Below, in pieces: positions 41,007 through 51,782 of a DNA stretch of 64,000 nucleotides. The stretch spans positions 408,001 to 472,000 of the forward strand of contig NC_070560.1 in the NCBI RefSeq assembly GCF_026914185.1. The letters run 5' to 3'. The position numbers were made by a program, and so were the translations under genes. The stretch is from Puccinia triticina. Lineage: Eukaryota; Basidiomycota; Pucciniomycetes; Pucciniales; Pucciniaceae. The stretch's first letter is position 1, and each line of letters begins with the position of its first letter. The notes under the pieces were generated by a model, which worked only from the letters and a program-made list of their open reading frames with translations, had not been told where the DNA came from and did not search any database.

Positions 41007-42052
41007 TTGAAGACAGGCAGATTATTTGAATGAGATAAATTATCGAAACTCTTGTGCAATGCCGGACATTTCGGAAAATTGTCTTCTTCAAAATACGCAT
41101 GTTTCACGTTCATAATCTTCTTGTCTTCTAGTCGAATGACCTTGTATGACAAATAATCGTTGGCATAACCGATCAGAACACCTTCCCAAGCAATTGAATC
41201 AAATTTTCTTCCTCAATTTGCTTCCGGCTTAACCGACCATACTCAACATCCAAATGGCCGAAAGAATTCAATATTCGGCTTGGTCTTAAATATTAATTCA
41301 AGAGGAGAGGTACGACTTTTGGATATTGACGGTAAGCAGTTTGTGATTGCGCAAGCTGTTTTTACTGCCTCTGCCCACGATTCTGGTGCAAGATTGGATT
41401 GAAGCATAATACATCGAGTCATATCCAAAATTGTTTGATTAGCTCTTTCAGCTACTCCGTTATGTTGCGGAGTATATGGTGGTGACACGTTATGTTGAAC
41501 ACCGGAAGATTCGAGAAGGCTAGCAAGTTCATTGCTACAAAACTCGCCACCCCCGTCCGTAATGAGTTTTTTCAATTGGTTTCCAGTCTGATTTTCGAAG
41601 TAAAGCTTAAACTTATTAATAGCCTCTATTGTATTGCTTTTCTCCTTGAGAATCGTCACATCAATGAATCCTGTATGTTGATCAACCAAGGTAAGAAAGT
41701 ATTGAGCTGCGCCATTTGAAGTTGGAGAAATTGGTCCAACTAGATCTCCGTGAACAACTTCCAAAGATGCTGAAGTTGCATTGAAATGATCTTTAAAGCT
41801 TTTTCGAACAAGCTTTCCTTTTATACATGATTCACAGCAGCCGTCCTTGACCAGACTTTCACCATTCGGAACCGCAATTTTAAGACGAGCCGTGCTAGCA
41901 TGACCAAGTTGATTATGCCATTTAGCAAAACCGCTAGATATGGTTGTTGAATTCGTCATTACTGAGCATGTAGATTTTGCCGGAATAACGTTGCCTGTAA
42001 TTTCGAAAAGAAAATTGGAAAGATCTAAATCAAACAACTTTTCATTTTCACC
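41007..42052 (-). pseudogene. pol (IN): Copia GAG-pre-integrase and integrase
   Basis: The frame follows TGA 42053-42055. It shows a zinc-binding module (WHNQLGHAS to CCESCIKGK) and the DDE core: EVVHGDLVGPIS, LITDGGGEFCS and TPQHNGVAERANQ. After PFGC, TGA stops occur at 41243-41245 and 41213-41215, with readable Copia sequence (SIAWEGVLIGYAN) beyond. Each stop sits where CGA (Arg) would fit. It ends at the inserted element near 41004. Confidence 0.92.
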
Positions 42053-43318
42053 TCAAATGACTTCATTGTTTTTGTTGATTTGAACCTTATGGTGAAGCAA
42101 GCGAGTGAATGAGATGAGATTGCGGGAAAGATTCGGAACGAATAAGGCGTCATGCAACGTAATAACTTTGTTATTTTGAAGTTGAATCAGAGCTGTTCCT
42201 TTTTGAGTGGCAACTAATTCATCTCTTGATTTTCCGTCTCCCGTTATAATATAGATTTGAGCTGGAGTGGTTTGCGTAAAATAGTCCAAAGAGTTGAACA
42301 TGTGATTACTAGCGCCTGAATCGAGAATAGCGCATAAACTCGTTCCCGTGCTGGATTCAATCGTGTTACAATAATGAAAAGCAGGAGCAGCATGTTCATT
42401 ATTATTGTTACTATTCGTTGATTTATTGTTCGATTTCGAAGATTTCAACGTAGCAATATTGGCGGTTGAGGTTGAAGCATTTGCGTTGGCCGCCTTTTCC
42501 AAGAATTTCTTAGGAAATTTATTTGGATAAACTTCCCAACAATTCTTTTCAAGATGATTTGAGTTGGGATTATGCGTGCTATCAGAACACTTGACATCGT
42601 TTCGTTTTCTCTTCCACGATTTGTTGGCATTTGTCGAAAGCGCTGACGTTGAAGGAACTGGAATTTCAAGTTTTTGCATTGCTTCCTTTTGTTTCAACAC
42701 AGTTTGTTCATGCATGGCTAGAGTCCTAAGATTCTCAAGCAAAGCAAATGTGTCCTTCAAGATACTTTCTTTGGTAACAATAGATTCAAGTAATTTTGGT
42801 TTGACGCTGGTAATTCGACTTATAATACAAGGTGCAAAGCATTTGTTATTGACATCGAATCCTATCGTCTTGAATTCGCCTAGGCAATCAAGACATTGAT
42901 TGACAAATTGAAGAAGAGTTGAATCAAAGCGAATAGTATCCCAAATGCCCCAGACTCTGCAGATTGAATGAATATTTTTGGCGGCATATTTATTCTTGAG
43001 GGTAGACCAAATGATATAAGGCGTCAAGTTTGATGTGAGTTTGAAAACAGAATTATAGATACTGTTGTCAACTGTTGCGGATAAATGGGATAAGGCGCAA
43101 GCATTCTTTGCTTTGTTAACTTCGGTTAACGGTAGAGGTTGAGGTTCAAGACAGACTTCAAGAAGCTGTCTGGCATCGAGGAAAAATTTCATCTTTGACT
43201 CCCAGAGCGAATAGTTATCGCCTTTGAGGACTGGGATGAGTGCGAGTCCTTGATTGTCCATAGCTTCTTTGCGTGAGAATGCCTCCATCGTTGTGTTACA
43301 ATTATATCTGCCTTTCAA
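42053..43318 (-). pseudogene. gag-PR: Copia Gag and aspartic protease
   Basis: 421-aa frame from an ATG 58 bp inside the 5' LTR. The N-terminal part is a Copia gag (LKGDNYSLWESKMKFFLDA; UBN2-like fold by resemblance), then an Asn/Ser-rich linker in place of an obvious zinc knuckle, then the protease active site CAILDSGASNHMF. It ends at TGA 42053-42055, after which the integrase continues in the same frame, so the stop is probably a single nonsense change. Confidence 0.9.
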
Positions 43319-43360
43319 GTAGTTCCAAATTCGAGAATGACTGAGATTGTTGATGCAAGT

Positions 43361-43376
43361 CTCGAGACTGTAAATC
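43361..43376 (-). promoter_or_regulatory. Copia primer-binding site matching tRNA-Tyr anticodon arm
   Basis: Immediately inside the 5' LTR, the plus strand reads CTCGAGACTGTAAATC. The last 12 bases (AGACTGTAAATC) match the anticodon arm of eukaryotic tRNA-Tyr (GTA anticodon) as I know it. The element RNA would therefore be complementary to a tRNA-Tyr 5' half, parallel to the half-tRNA priming known for Drosophila copia (initiator Met). Confidence 0.6.
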
Positions 43377-43920
43377 TGAAAGAATATGGAGAACTTAAGG
43401 CATTTATTTCTTAAGGTAAGTAATTATTTATCTTTTAAATACAATTTTAATATGAAGTATTTGGAGAAAAGAAAGCGTTATACCTTAAGGCAGATATAAT
43501 CTGTGATAATAGTTATAACAAGAAATAATCTTTCAACTAATGTTTGATTGAAAAGTTAAGTCGAGTTTGCGGATAAGATTTGATAATGTGATCTGATTAA
43601 TAAATAATGTTTCATCATGATTGTTAGCTTATCATTCAGTACTTAACAAGTATTTTCAATCAATTTTACTTTACAAAAATAATTCTTTTTTAATCAATTT
43701 TATTTGATCAAATTAGTCTTTCGGAGACTTATCTGAATTAGATAATGAGGAATAATCATTAGTTATTCTTTGCTAGATATAACAATCATTATCTTTTTGT
43801 TATTTCCTACTCACTAGCACTCGGTGAGGAAATACGAAGAATGAGCTTTGGTTGCGTTTGTTGCGTTACGCTATTGCGATGAGAAGGAAGACTAGGTAGA
43901 TGATGAAAGAGAAGAAGCAA

Positions 43921-45614
43921 TGTGGTGCTCCATACCAAACCATAAGTAGTATTTTATTGCTTTCCTTTACATATATTCATCATTACATTACCCATTTCCC
44001 CATAACCCTTGACAAATACCTCATTATTATTGCATATTCAGATTCCACGCCAAATTTCACCTATAGTCACTCATCCATAGTACCCCCTTATCTCCAATGG
44101 TTCAGCAGTTATAGAGGATATAAGACTTACAGAAAACCTACAGTCTTCATTAGTTACAATACTCATTTCATTAGTAGCTTACTTGAATCATTACATTACA
44201 TTACTTTCACAGATATATTCTCACATACTAAACCCTTTACATACATTGCTCATTATGTACTATGCCTATTTGTACACATTACATCATTGGATCTGTGCTT
44301 ACCCTTTTCAGTAGTGCTCATCATTACAAGCTGTTACTATGTTCACATCACTTTGCCCATTTGTACAATCTTTTATTCCCATAGCCAGAACCTTTCCACA
44401 TTTGTACAACCTTCCTTCCCATAGCCAGAACTCCTCATTGTCTGTGCTCATTCTCCTTTCATATAAGAACTGTCCTTCCCCCCCTCACTTGTACCTCATG
44501 CAGGGAACTATATGCAGATTATCAGATACAGAAATGATAGTGCCCCATCTCATCAACCCATTGCCATTGAATCATTGCCAATTGCATTCCCCTCTCTCCT
44601 CACTGCTCCAACCCTCTCACCCTCAGTAGTCAGTAGTCAGCTCATAGTACTAGCTCCTAAGATCAAGTAGAAATCAGCCACACCTTTTCTTCTTTTTCTT
44701 AGTGTTACTCTTAAAGATGGCCCCTCGCACCCGGGTACCCGCCAACGAGTCCGAGTACCCGCGTTAAAATCCCCAGATCTTGGGCACCCGCACCCGCACC
44801 CGGCACCCGCCAGGGAAGAAGGGGCGAGTACCCGGGTACTTGCAGCGGGTACTCGCGGGTATGTGCAACTTTTTTTGCCACAGTGATGTTGTGTGTGTCC
44901 TGTCCGTTTGCGCGCAAACAGACAGGACGGTGATCTTCGGGCCTGTCCGTTTGCGTGCAAACGGACAGGAAGGTGACTTTCGGGCCGGTCTGTTTGCATG
45001 CAAACGGACAGGACGAGGTGTAGTTGTCCTGTACGTTTGTCGGGCCTGTCCGTTTGCATGCAAACGGACCAAACAGACAGGCCCGAGGCAAACTTATCAA
45101 AGTCCCTCCGAGGGGGGCCCGAAGCGCGACCTCCGCAGGAGGGACTGCGTTAAGTTCGGGCCCAAGGTGTAGTTGTCCTGTCCGTTTGCATGCAAACGGA
45201 CAGGCCCGAACGTCACGTTCCTGTCCGTTTGCACGCAAACGGACGGGATGGTTTTCATCCCTATGTATATACATAATGTATATACATAATATACAAATAT
45301 GTGCAATACAAGAATCTGGCTGCGTGGGCAGGGCGAGTGTTTGGCGGGTACTTGGCGCGGGTACCCGCCATTTTTTTGCCCCAGAATCTGGACACCCGCA
45401 CCCGCCGGCGAGTACCCACCAAACCTTGACAAGTACCCGCAAACAGGTGCCGGGTACCCGCAAACGGGTACCTTGTGCCATCTTTAGTTACTCTCATCCC
45501 CTCAGCTTTAGTCAGGAAGGCAGCCTCATCAGCACCCTTGCATAGCTTACATTATTACTAGTATTGCTGTCCATTTCCCTTCCAAGCTCTATTCTCCCCT
45601 TTGAGTAGTTCCAC
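43921..45614. mobile_element. Solo-LTR-like insertion in the Copia LTR
   Basis: Begins TGTGGTGCTCC and ends GTTCCAC(A). AGCAA lies on both sides (43916-43920 and 45615-45619). TG...CA ends with a 5-bp duplication suggest a solo LTR. Without the nested element it is about 0.91 kb. No second copy in the window confirms this. Confidence 0.6.
44712..45486. mobile_element. hAT-like nonautonomous element with hairpin array
   Basis: Ends TAAAGATGGC and GCCATCTTTA. Exact 8-bp duplication GTTACTCT at 44704-44711 and 45487-45494. Subterminal GGGTACCCGC motifs are repeated in inverted orientation. The interior (44900-45245) has about six copies of a 26-28 bp near-perfect palindrome with arm CCTGTCCGTTTGC. 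Long frames across it are repeat by-products. Confidence 0.85.
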
Positions 45615-45835
45615 AGCAATTAATCCTTTTGACTTCTTTTCTTTGACCATCAATCAGTGTGATCATTGACTCACCTCAAGTTCAACACATGCTGATCCTT
45701 CTCATCAGAGATGATGACTTCACTTGCGTCATCTCTCAAATCGTACGCTGTGCGCTTTCTCTTTGGCTGCTCTAGATCAGAGTTTGCCGAGCCTATGCGT
45801 GAAAGAAATTATTTCAGCATTTTTATCCTCAAGAG

Positions 45836-46741
45836 CACCAGGAAAATAAAATAGTCAGTTGATGAAAAGTGACATTACACCAGCTCCAGCCAGCTACCCA
45901 CCATCTATCCAATATCTATCCACTATCTACCCCAATCTCCCAACCATCTCCTCAACTTCCAAAATTTACCAAGGAGGTCCTGTTCAGTTTTTGATGAGCC
46001 CAACTGATCCTCAGTTCTTTCCAGCTGATACTCAGCTTTGGTACCCAGCTCATACTCAGCTTTTCTGCCCAGCTCATACTCAGCTTTTTCACGCAGCTCA
46101 CTCTCAGAATTGGAAAAAAGCCTTTTGACCATTCCTTGCCCAGGTGATGCTCAGCTTTGTACTAGTCCTGGGACAGCTGATGCTCAGCTTTGTACTAGTC
46201 CTGGCACAGCTGATGCTCAGCTTTGTACCAGTCTTTGCTTAGCCTTCTCCTAGTCCTGTCCCAGTTGATGCTCAGCTTTGGCCCAGTCCTGGGCCAGCTG
46301 GCCAGCTGATGCTCAGCTTGCTGAGCATCAGCTGAGCCAGGCCAGAGAAAAAGATGGGAATCAGCTTGTACAGGACCAGAGCTGAAAATCAGCTAGGCTA
46401 GGGCCAAAGCTGAGCATCAGCTGAGCCATGGACAAGGCTGAGCATCAGCTGTGCCAGGGCCAAAGATGATCATCAGGTGGCCAGTTCCAAAGCTGAGTAT
46501 CAGCTGGGCCAGGGGAAAAACTGAGCATCAGCTGAGCCAGGGTAAAAGCTGAGCATCAGCTGGGCCAAGGCCAAAGCTGAGCATCATCTGGTTTTTTCAG
46601 ATTGAGTGCTTTGATCCTGACACCTATCATGTGAGCCCCAGATGTGCTGGCGCAGAGGAGCAGCATTGGAGCAGTGTTGGAGCTGAAAACAAAGCTGTGT
46701 CATGTCACTTGCCATCAAGTGACTACTTTCTTTTCCTGGTG
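45836..46741. mobile_element. CACTA-like palindromic element in the Copia LTR
   Basis: Ends CACCAGGAAAATAAAATAGT and, inverted, CACCAGGAAAAGAAAGTAGT. 3-bp duplication GAG at 45833-45835 and 46742-46744. A CAC-starting inverted repeat with a 3-bp duplication fits the CACTA superfamily. The interior has GATGCTCAGCTTTG copies up to about 46318, then the complement CAAAGCTGAGCATC, so the whole middle is an inverted minisatellite. Confidence 0.75.
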
Positions 46742-46816
46742 GAGTATGTACAACTTGCACAACTCACAAGAGGTATTTCTCTTTTGAGAAAATGATCCAG
46801 TGTCGGAATTCCAACA

Positions 46817-47480
46817 TCTTTGGGGGCCTCCAAACATTTTGGTAACCATATGGCAGAAGGATTCCCACGCTGGGATGAGATATAGTGGCAGAAACACCAA
46901 GAAACTACCAAAGTAGTGATATTTGGGAACTGATCAGACTGTAGCTGCTACATTTGGGGGTTTTGTGGTCAATAAAGGTACACAATGAAACTTTGGGGCC
47001 TTTTAAACATTTTGGTAACCATATGGCAGAAGGATTCCCAGCCTGGGATGAGATGTGGTGGCAGAAACACCAAGAAACTACCAAAGTAGTGATATTTGGA
47101 AACCGGTCAGACTGCAGCTGCTACATTGGGGGGTTTTGTGGTCAGTAAAGGTACATAATGAAAATTTGGGGGCTTGACAACATTTTGGTAATAATATTGC
47201 AGAAGAATTCCCCCGCTGGGATGAGATATAGTGGCAGAAACACTAAGAACCTACCAAAGTAGTGATATTTGAAAACTGATCAGACTGTAGCTGCTACGTT
47301 TAGGTGTTTTGTGGTCAGTAAATGTACATAATGAAACGTTGAGAACTTTTCAAAAATTTTGTAACAATATCTTGGAAGAATTCCCACGCTGGGATGAGAT
47401 ATAGTGGCAGAAACACCAAGAAACTACCACAGTAGTGATATTTGGCAACTGATTAGATTGTAGCTGCTGCATAATGGATG
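46817..47480. repeat. 173-bp satellite array, right part
   Basis: GATATTTG markers at 46918, 47091, 47264 and 47437 keep the exact 173-bp spacing. The last copy decays near 47480. With one TCTTT copy removed, the distance from the left marker at 35188 to 46918 is also 173. Confidence 0.93.
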
Positions 47481-48120
47481 TGACCCAAAAAACAATATTT
47501 CTGGGTTTTCTATGCAGAAAAATTGTCCAATGAAATTTTATGTAGAAATATTCCTCATTAATCTGTGGTTGACGAAAAGTAGATAAAAAAAAGAACGTGA
47601 CACAAATATGCTAAGCCATGGTAAACTAATTTCAAGAAGGCCTTCTATGCATGTAGCACTTCAAGTATGATGTGCAATATGTTCAGGAAGTCAAACCAAT
47701 CAAATTAACAATGTGTGCAGGATGGTATCATGAGAGAGGTCAGGGGTCAATGTTTTTCCTTTTTATGAAAAAAAGTAGATTTGGAGACTTCTGATAACAT
47801 CAATTTTTGAAGTAAAAAAAGAAAGAAAAAAAAATTTGAGACCCCTCAGCCACCCTGGATTAATCCTAAAACTTGCAATGTCTTTTTTTCATGAAGAATT
47901 GAATGGTGTATGTAGAAATTTATGAATGTTATCAGGCAAAAAAAAAAAAAAAAAAAATCCTGTGGCTTGAAGCAAATACAGGGTGAAGGATAGAGATTAT
48001 AGAAGAGTATTAAGGAGACATGGAACACAGACAAAGGTATCAAGAGGAATAAAAAAAAATTGATCAATATAAATTGATCAATATAGGCTATATTGATCAA
48101 TATACGACATCGCAAATTCA
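47481..48120. other. No gene recognised
   Basis: AT-rich sequence with A-tracts (47939-47957) and three TTGATCAATATA palindromes at 48059-48105. Nothing else is seen. Confidence 0.5.
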
Positions 48121-48960
48121 TCCATCTTGGTAGTGGACCTTTGTATTTGTGTACTTTGTCGTCCAAACCTCGTCTTGGGTCATTCGCGACCCCCCTTTGT
48201 CCTTGCTATTGGTCATGTCAGAGTTCGCCTGATGACGCTGAGGCTCTCGTTATCTCTGGTGAGTAACCAGACCCTGAGCAAGCCACCTCACTCCAATGAG
48301 CGGCATAAAAAACTAACCTGGCTTGTTACCGTGTCTACAGACAACGATGTTCGAACTGCCACTTCCAACTACCCTGGTTTCAACCAGGATGTCTCCATGA
48401 GACATGAACCCCTAGACGGTACAGGACCATTCTGACTGGGCTAGCCGTCGTCTTACCGTAAGAGTTTTTCTACGAGATTGAGCTAAAAAGACTATAAAAG
48501 GATGTCTTGTTGAGACCAATGGCTAACTTGGTTCTCCCATCCTCTTTGTCTCTCTCAGCTCACCATTATCTCTCTTGCACATCTTTCAATCAACAGTTGC
48601 TCATAAAACTTCCGTTTCTCATCGTTCTACCGCTGCTATCCAGTTTTGCTATTCATCATCATCCCGCTATCAAAGTCCTTGCCGCGCTTCTCGCTATCCC
48701 TGTCCTACTTCTTCTTTTTCTTTCTTGTTCAAATACTTAGACCGCTTTTCCTTGTCAGACCTTTCTTAAGCGGTTTAGCTTTCTTTCTTCACTTGTTCCT
48801 TTTTCTTTACTCATTTGCGCCAGCGTTCCTGCTCTCAGGTAAGAGCACAACCCACTTCATCTCGCTCTTCTAAAAAGCACTTTTTGCTTTTCTTCATTGT
48901 ACATATAACCTGACTTAGAAATAAAATTCTCTCAGTTTGTGAAATCTTACAGGTCAATCG
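48121..48960 (+). promoter_or_regulatory. LTR-like promoter and leader with possible intron
   Basis: A TATA-like CTATAAAAGG lies at 48491-48500, followed by a pyrimidine-rich leader. An intron-like stretch starts CTCAG|GTAAGAGC at 48839 and ends TCTTACAG at 48952. AAATAAAATT at 48920 resembles a polyadenylation signal. This looks like the promoter/leader of a retroelement or host gene. LTR boundaries were not found. Confidence 0.35.
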
Positions 48961-49041
48961 TGACCTTCAACCTCAGCGGGCGCTTGTTGTCCGAACCAGC
49001 CCCCATCCCCATCTTCACCATCTTCCCCTCAAGATCTCGTC

Positions 49042-50421
49042 ATGCCCATTCCGCTTGCTCCACAGTGCCGGCCCGCCGGCCAAGTCATCTCCTCTCGCGA
49101 ATGCGATGTACGCATCAGTCAACTAGAGGAGATTGTGCAAATCCTGTTAGCCCGGACAGAACCCTCCTGGTCAACCTCGGTCGCTGTTGCTCCCCCGGCA
49201 TTTTTTTTCCGATACTCAATAGATCGTGGTCTGATACCTTTATTGTTGAATACAACAGCGAAGTCCTTGGCAACCCCCTGCAAAAGAGACCTTCCGCTTG
49301 CCTCACGCGTCCCGGCCATCAACACCAACACTTCTACCAGCAGGATCGCCGGCACCCTCTGCCCATCTTCTTCCCTATTGTCTACGTACCCCGTCCATCT
49401 TTCCAGTCTTGCAACGATCCCATCATCACCACTGCCTCGTTCTTCAGCCCCTCCACCCGACTCGCCAGACCCCTCGACTTTCTTCTCGACGTCTACCCAA
49501 TCGCTCACTGCCCGTTCTACTCCCCCATCTCACTCGGCTATCAAGACAGACACCTCCAACAACAAGTTGGTTAATGGCTCTTGTCCGCCGAGCCATTCCA
49601 CCACACTGCACCCAGCACACCCCACGGCTCGCTCGACTCCCTCGCCGCACTCGCCCCACACTCCGCGCCCTTCACCAAGCAGAAGCAGCAGCAGCGCATG
49701 CCCTTCCTCAGCGCCTGCGTCACCCTTCCCTCCAGCTCGCCCATCATCAACCCCACCCTGCTCAGGAAGCCCGTCGGTATCATCCTTCCGCCCCTCTCCT
49801 ACCTATCCTTGGCCAGACCCTACCTCAGACCACAGGCCCACTACGACCCCTCAGAACCCCTCCTCCTTGTCTCCAAAGCCGCTGACCGTCCGTCCAGTAA
49901 CCACTTCACCGTCTGCGCCGCTAACGGACCCCCCAAAGCCGCCGCCACACTGCACCCCGTCCCCGACGCCCTGCTCGCACTCGGGCTCAAGCCCAGAGCC
50001 ACTTTTGACAAATCCACACTCGTCACGCATCCCAAACACACCGGCTGCCCGTGCCTTCTCGGATCCTGCCCTGACCCAACCCATCCTGCCGGTAAACTCA
50101 TCAACACTACCTATCCTACCTAGATCACCAACCCCCTCATCATCCTGCTTGCCACCTCCCTCCTCGCCCGCATTGATCAACCCCTCACCCTCAACCTCAA
50201 ATTTGCCCCCCGCACTTGCTTCTCCTGTCATCGCACCTTCAACATCTTCAGCCTCAGAAGCTCCCCCAAGACCAATCTTCAACCAAACTCCCGTTACGCT
50301 ACCATACGATGAACCTCCCGAGTGGGCAACGGAGGGGATACTGACATTGCACTTTGAAGATGGCGAAATTGCTCCAGTTGGAACTGAAGACAACTCGTTT
50401 CTACAAGGACAACATCACTGA
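49042..50421 (+). CDS. Pro/Ser/Thr-rich ORF, possibly gag-like
   Basis: 459-aa frame. Residues 20-40 (ECDVRISQLEEIVQILLART) look like a short coiled coil. The middle is low-complexity Pro/Ser/Thr, and the C-terminus is acidic (GILTLHFEDGEIAPVG). Proline-rich N-terminal Gag proteins of fungal Ty3 elements can look like this, but no capsid or knuckle motif is visible. Two other frames are also long because the DNA is C-rich, so the frame itself is uncertain. An 90-codon frame (50354-50626) with a Lys-rich tail overlaps the end. Confidence 0.35.
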   Translation: MPIPLAPQCRPAGQVISSRECDVRISQLEEIVQILLARTEPSWSTSVAVAPPAFFFRYSIDRGLIPLLLNTTAKSLATPCKRDLPLASRVPAINTNTSTSRIAGTLCPSSSLLSTYPVHLSSLATIPSSPLPRSSAPPPDSPDPSTFFSTSTQSLTARSTPPSHSAIKTDTSNNKLVNGSCPPSHSTTLHPAHPTARSTPSPHSPHTPRPSPSRSSSSACPSSAPASPFPPARPSSTPPCSGSPSVSSFRPSPTYPWPDPTSDHRPTTTPQNPSSLSPKPLTVRPVTTSPSAPLTDPPKPPPHCTPSPTPCSHSGSSPEPLLTNPHSSRIPNTPAARAFSDPALTQPILPVNSSTLPILPRSPTPSSSCLPPPSSPALINPSPSTSNLPPALASPVIAPSTSSASEAPPRPIFNQTPVTLPYDEPPEWATEGILTLHFEDGEIAPVGTEDNSFLQGQHH

Positions 50422-50702
50422 ATATATCAAGCTCCTAAAAGAGTATAATTCCGGTGAGTTGTGCAACGATGAAGACTATCTAGCACCATCAACATCTGGC
50501 ACGGTCGAATTGTCTACTTTCCCATCCGGAAACTCCACAGTCCCTTTAAAGAAAAACAAGAAGAAGAAGAAGAAAACCCCTAATCCGACTTCAACTCCTG
50601 ACAACCCAATTTTATTTTACGTTTGATGCCTTCACCTCTCACCTCCTGTGCAATTGTGGTATAAAGCGAAATCGGATTCAGTCTCCGGTAACTTGACCAT
50701 TG

Positions 50703-50825
50703 CTCCTCAACCTCAACCTTGACCTTGACCTCGACCTTGACCTTGACCTTGACCTCGACCTCGAACTCGACCTTGACTCAACCTCAACCTTGACCTTGAC
50801 TTTGCCCTTGACCTCTACTTTCCCC
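50703..50825. repeat. (CCTTGA)n hexanucleotide repeat
   Basis: About 20 imperfect units of CCTTGA/CCTCGA/CCTCAA. Translates as Asp-Leu on plus and Arg-Ser-type runs on minus, both by-products. Confidence 0.9.
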
Positions 50826-50929
50826 TTGCACCTTGTCAATCGTGACAACTGGACCTCATCAAAATTCACCTACCACTACCTCTCCCCTTCCTTCAGTTAT
50901 GCGTCCCCCTTCCCCTTTTTTTAAGCCCA

Positions 50930-51190
50930 TTTCTTTTTATATAGGAGGGGAGACTATAAGCCCCTTCCTTTGGGGTCTCACAAGATTACATAATCCACCT
51001 GATATTTAGTCTACACTCCCTTCCACGTTCTAGCCGGTAGAGATCTTGCCCTTCACATCTCTCCCGGCTAGGTAAGCCTTCCCCCTTTTCCTCCTTCTCC
51101 TTTTGTTTCCAGTTGTACTTACAGAGAGATCTTTCCCTTCACATCTCTCCCGGCTAGGCCTTTGCAATCAAGCCCCAACGTTTGGAACTA
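50930..51190 (+). repeat. LTR end with internal duplication, same family as 58203-58410
   Basis: TATATAGG (50938-50945) starts a leader containing two copies of CCCTTCACATCTCTCCCGGC (51050 and 51136), separated by GGTAAG and a pyrimidine-rich stretch. It ends TTTGCAATCA at 51170, followed by AGCCCCAACG. The minus-strand LTR at 58203 ends identically (TTTGCAATCA then AGCCCGACG), so both are LTR 3' ends of one family. Confidence 0.6.
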
Positions 51191-51782
51191 GAAAAATTCC
51201 CAAAGGCCTCCGGTCTTGCGCCTCTCGTCCACTTTCCCTGTCTTATCCAGTGAGGGTCCACCGGACCCTTACAAAGCGGATGACGGCGGAAAGGATGGCC
51301 AGTCTCAACTTTGGGCCACCAGAATGGCTCCACAAGGAGGAATTTCACTTGTTGGCCGAAGCTATTACGATGCGGGAAAAGGTGTTGTCATTCGGACCAG
51401 AAGATCAGGGTTTACTCCAGTGGAGTATTGGCGATCCTTATTGAATACCCACGGTTCCGCATGAGCCTTGGCAGATACGGCCCATCCATATACCGGCGGT
51501 GATTTGTGGAGAGATGACGTAACTGGTGCGGGAACGGTTGCGGACGGGGTTGTATGAGCAATCATGCTCTAGCTATTCTAGTCCGACCTTTGCGGTAATT
51601 AAGCAGGATAAGAAGAGTCTGCGTATCGTGCACGACTTGCAACGGCTTAATTCAGTCACTATACGGGACGCTGGGTTGCCGCCACGCATGGAGGAGTTTA
51701 TTGACACTATGGCGGGGCGGGTTTGCTATGGTCTGGTGGATGTTATGGTCTGGTGGATGTTATGGGCGGATACAACCAGCGG

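Larger units (their letters stand above)
35265..46816 (-). mobile_element. Ty1/Copia LTR retrotransposon, degenerate and multiply invaded
   Basis: In minus-strand sense LTRs start TGTTGGAATTCCGACACTG and end TATTCTTTCA. The target duplication TCTTT lies at 35260-35264 and 46817-46821, and joining the flanks restores exactly one 173-bp satellite unit. Gene order is gag-PR-IN-RT-RH, the Copia order. The interior is cut by a 3.1 kb element (37884-41003), and the 5' LTR is cut by two more (43921-45614, 45836-46741). Five in-frame TGA stops break the coding region. Confidence 0.95.
43377..46816 (-). repeat. Copia 5' LTR, split by two insertions
   Basis: LTR pieces 43377-43920, 45620-45835 and 46745-46816 add to 832 nt. 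This equals the 817-bp partner plus a 15-nt local insertion. Confidence 0.93.

Noticed and set aside
44711..45545. Long frames on both strands (up to 256 aa)
   Set aside because: They span the hairpin array of a hAT-like element and cross its boundaries; no domain.
33945..47480. Centromere identity of the 173-bp satellite
   Set aside because: Length similarity to centromeric satellites alone is not evidence; left as a testable idea only.
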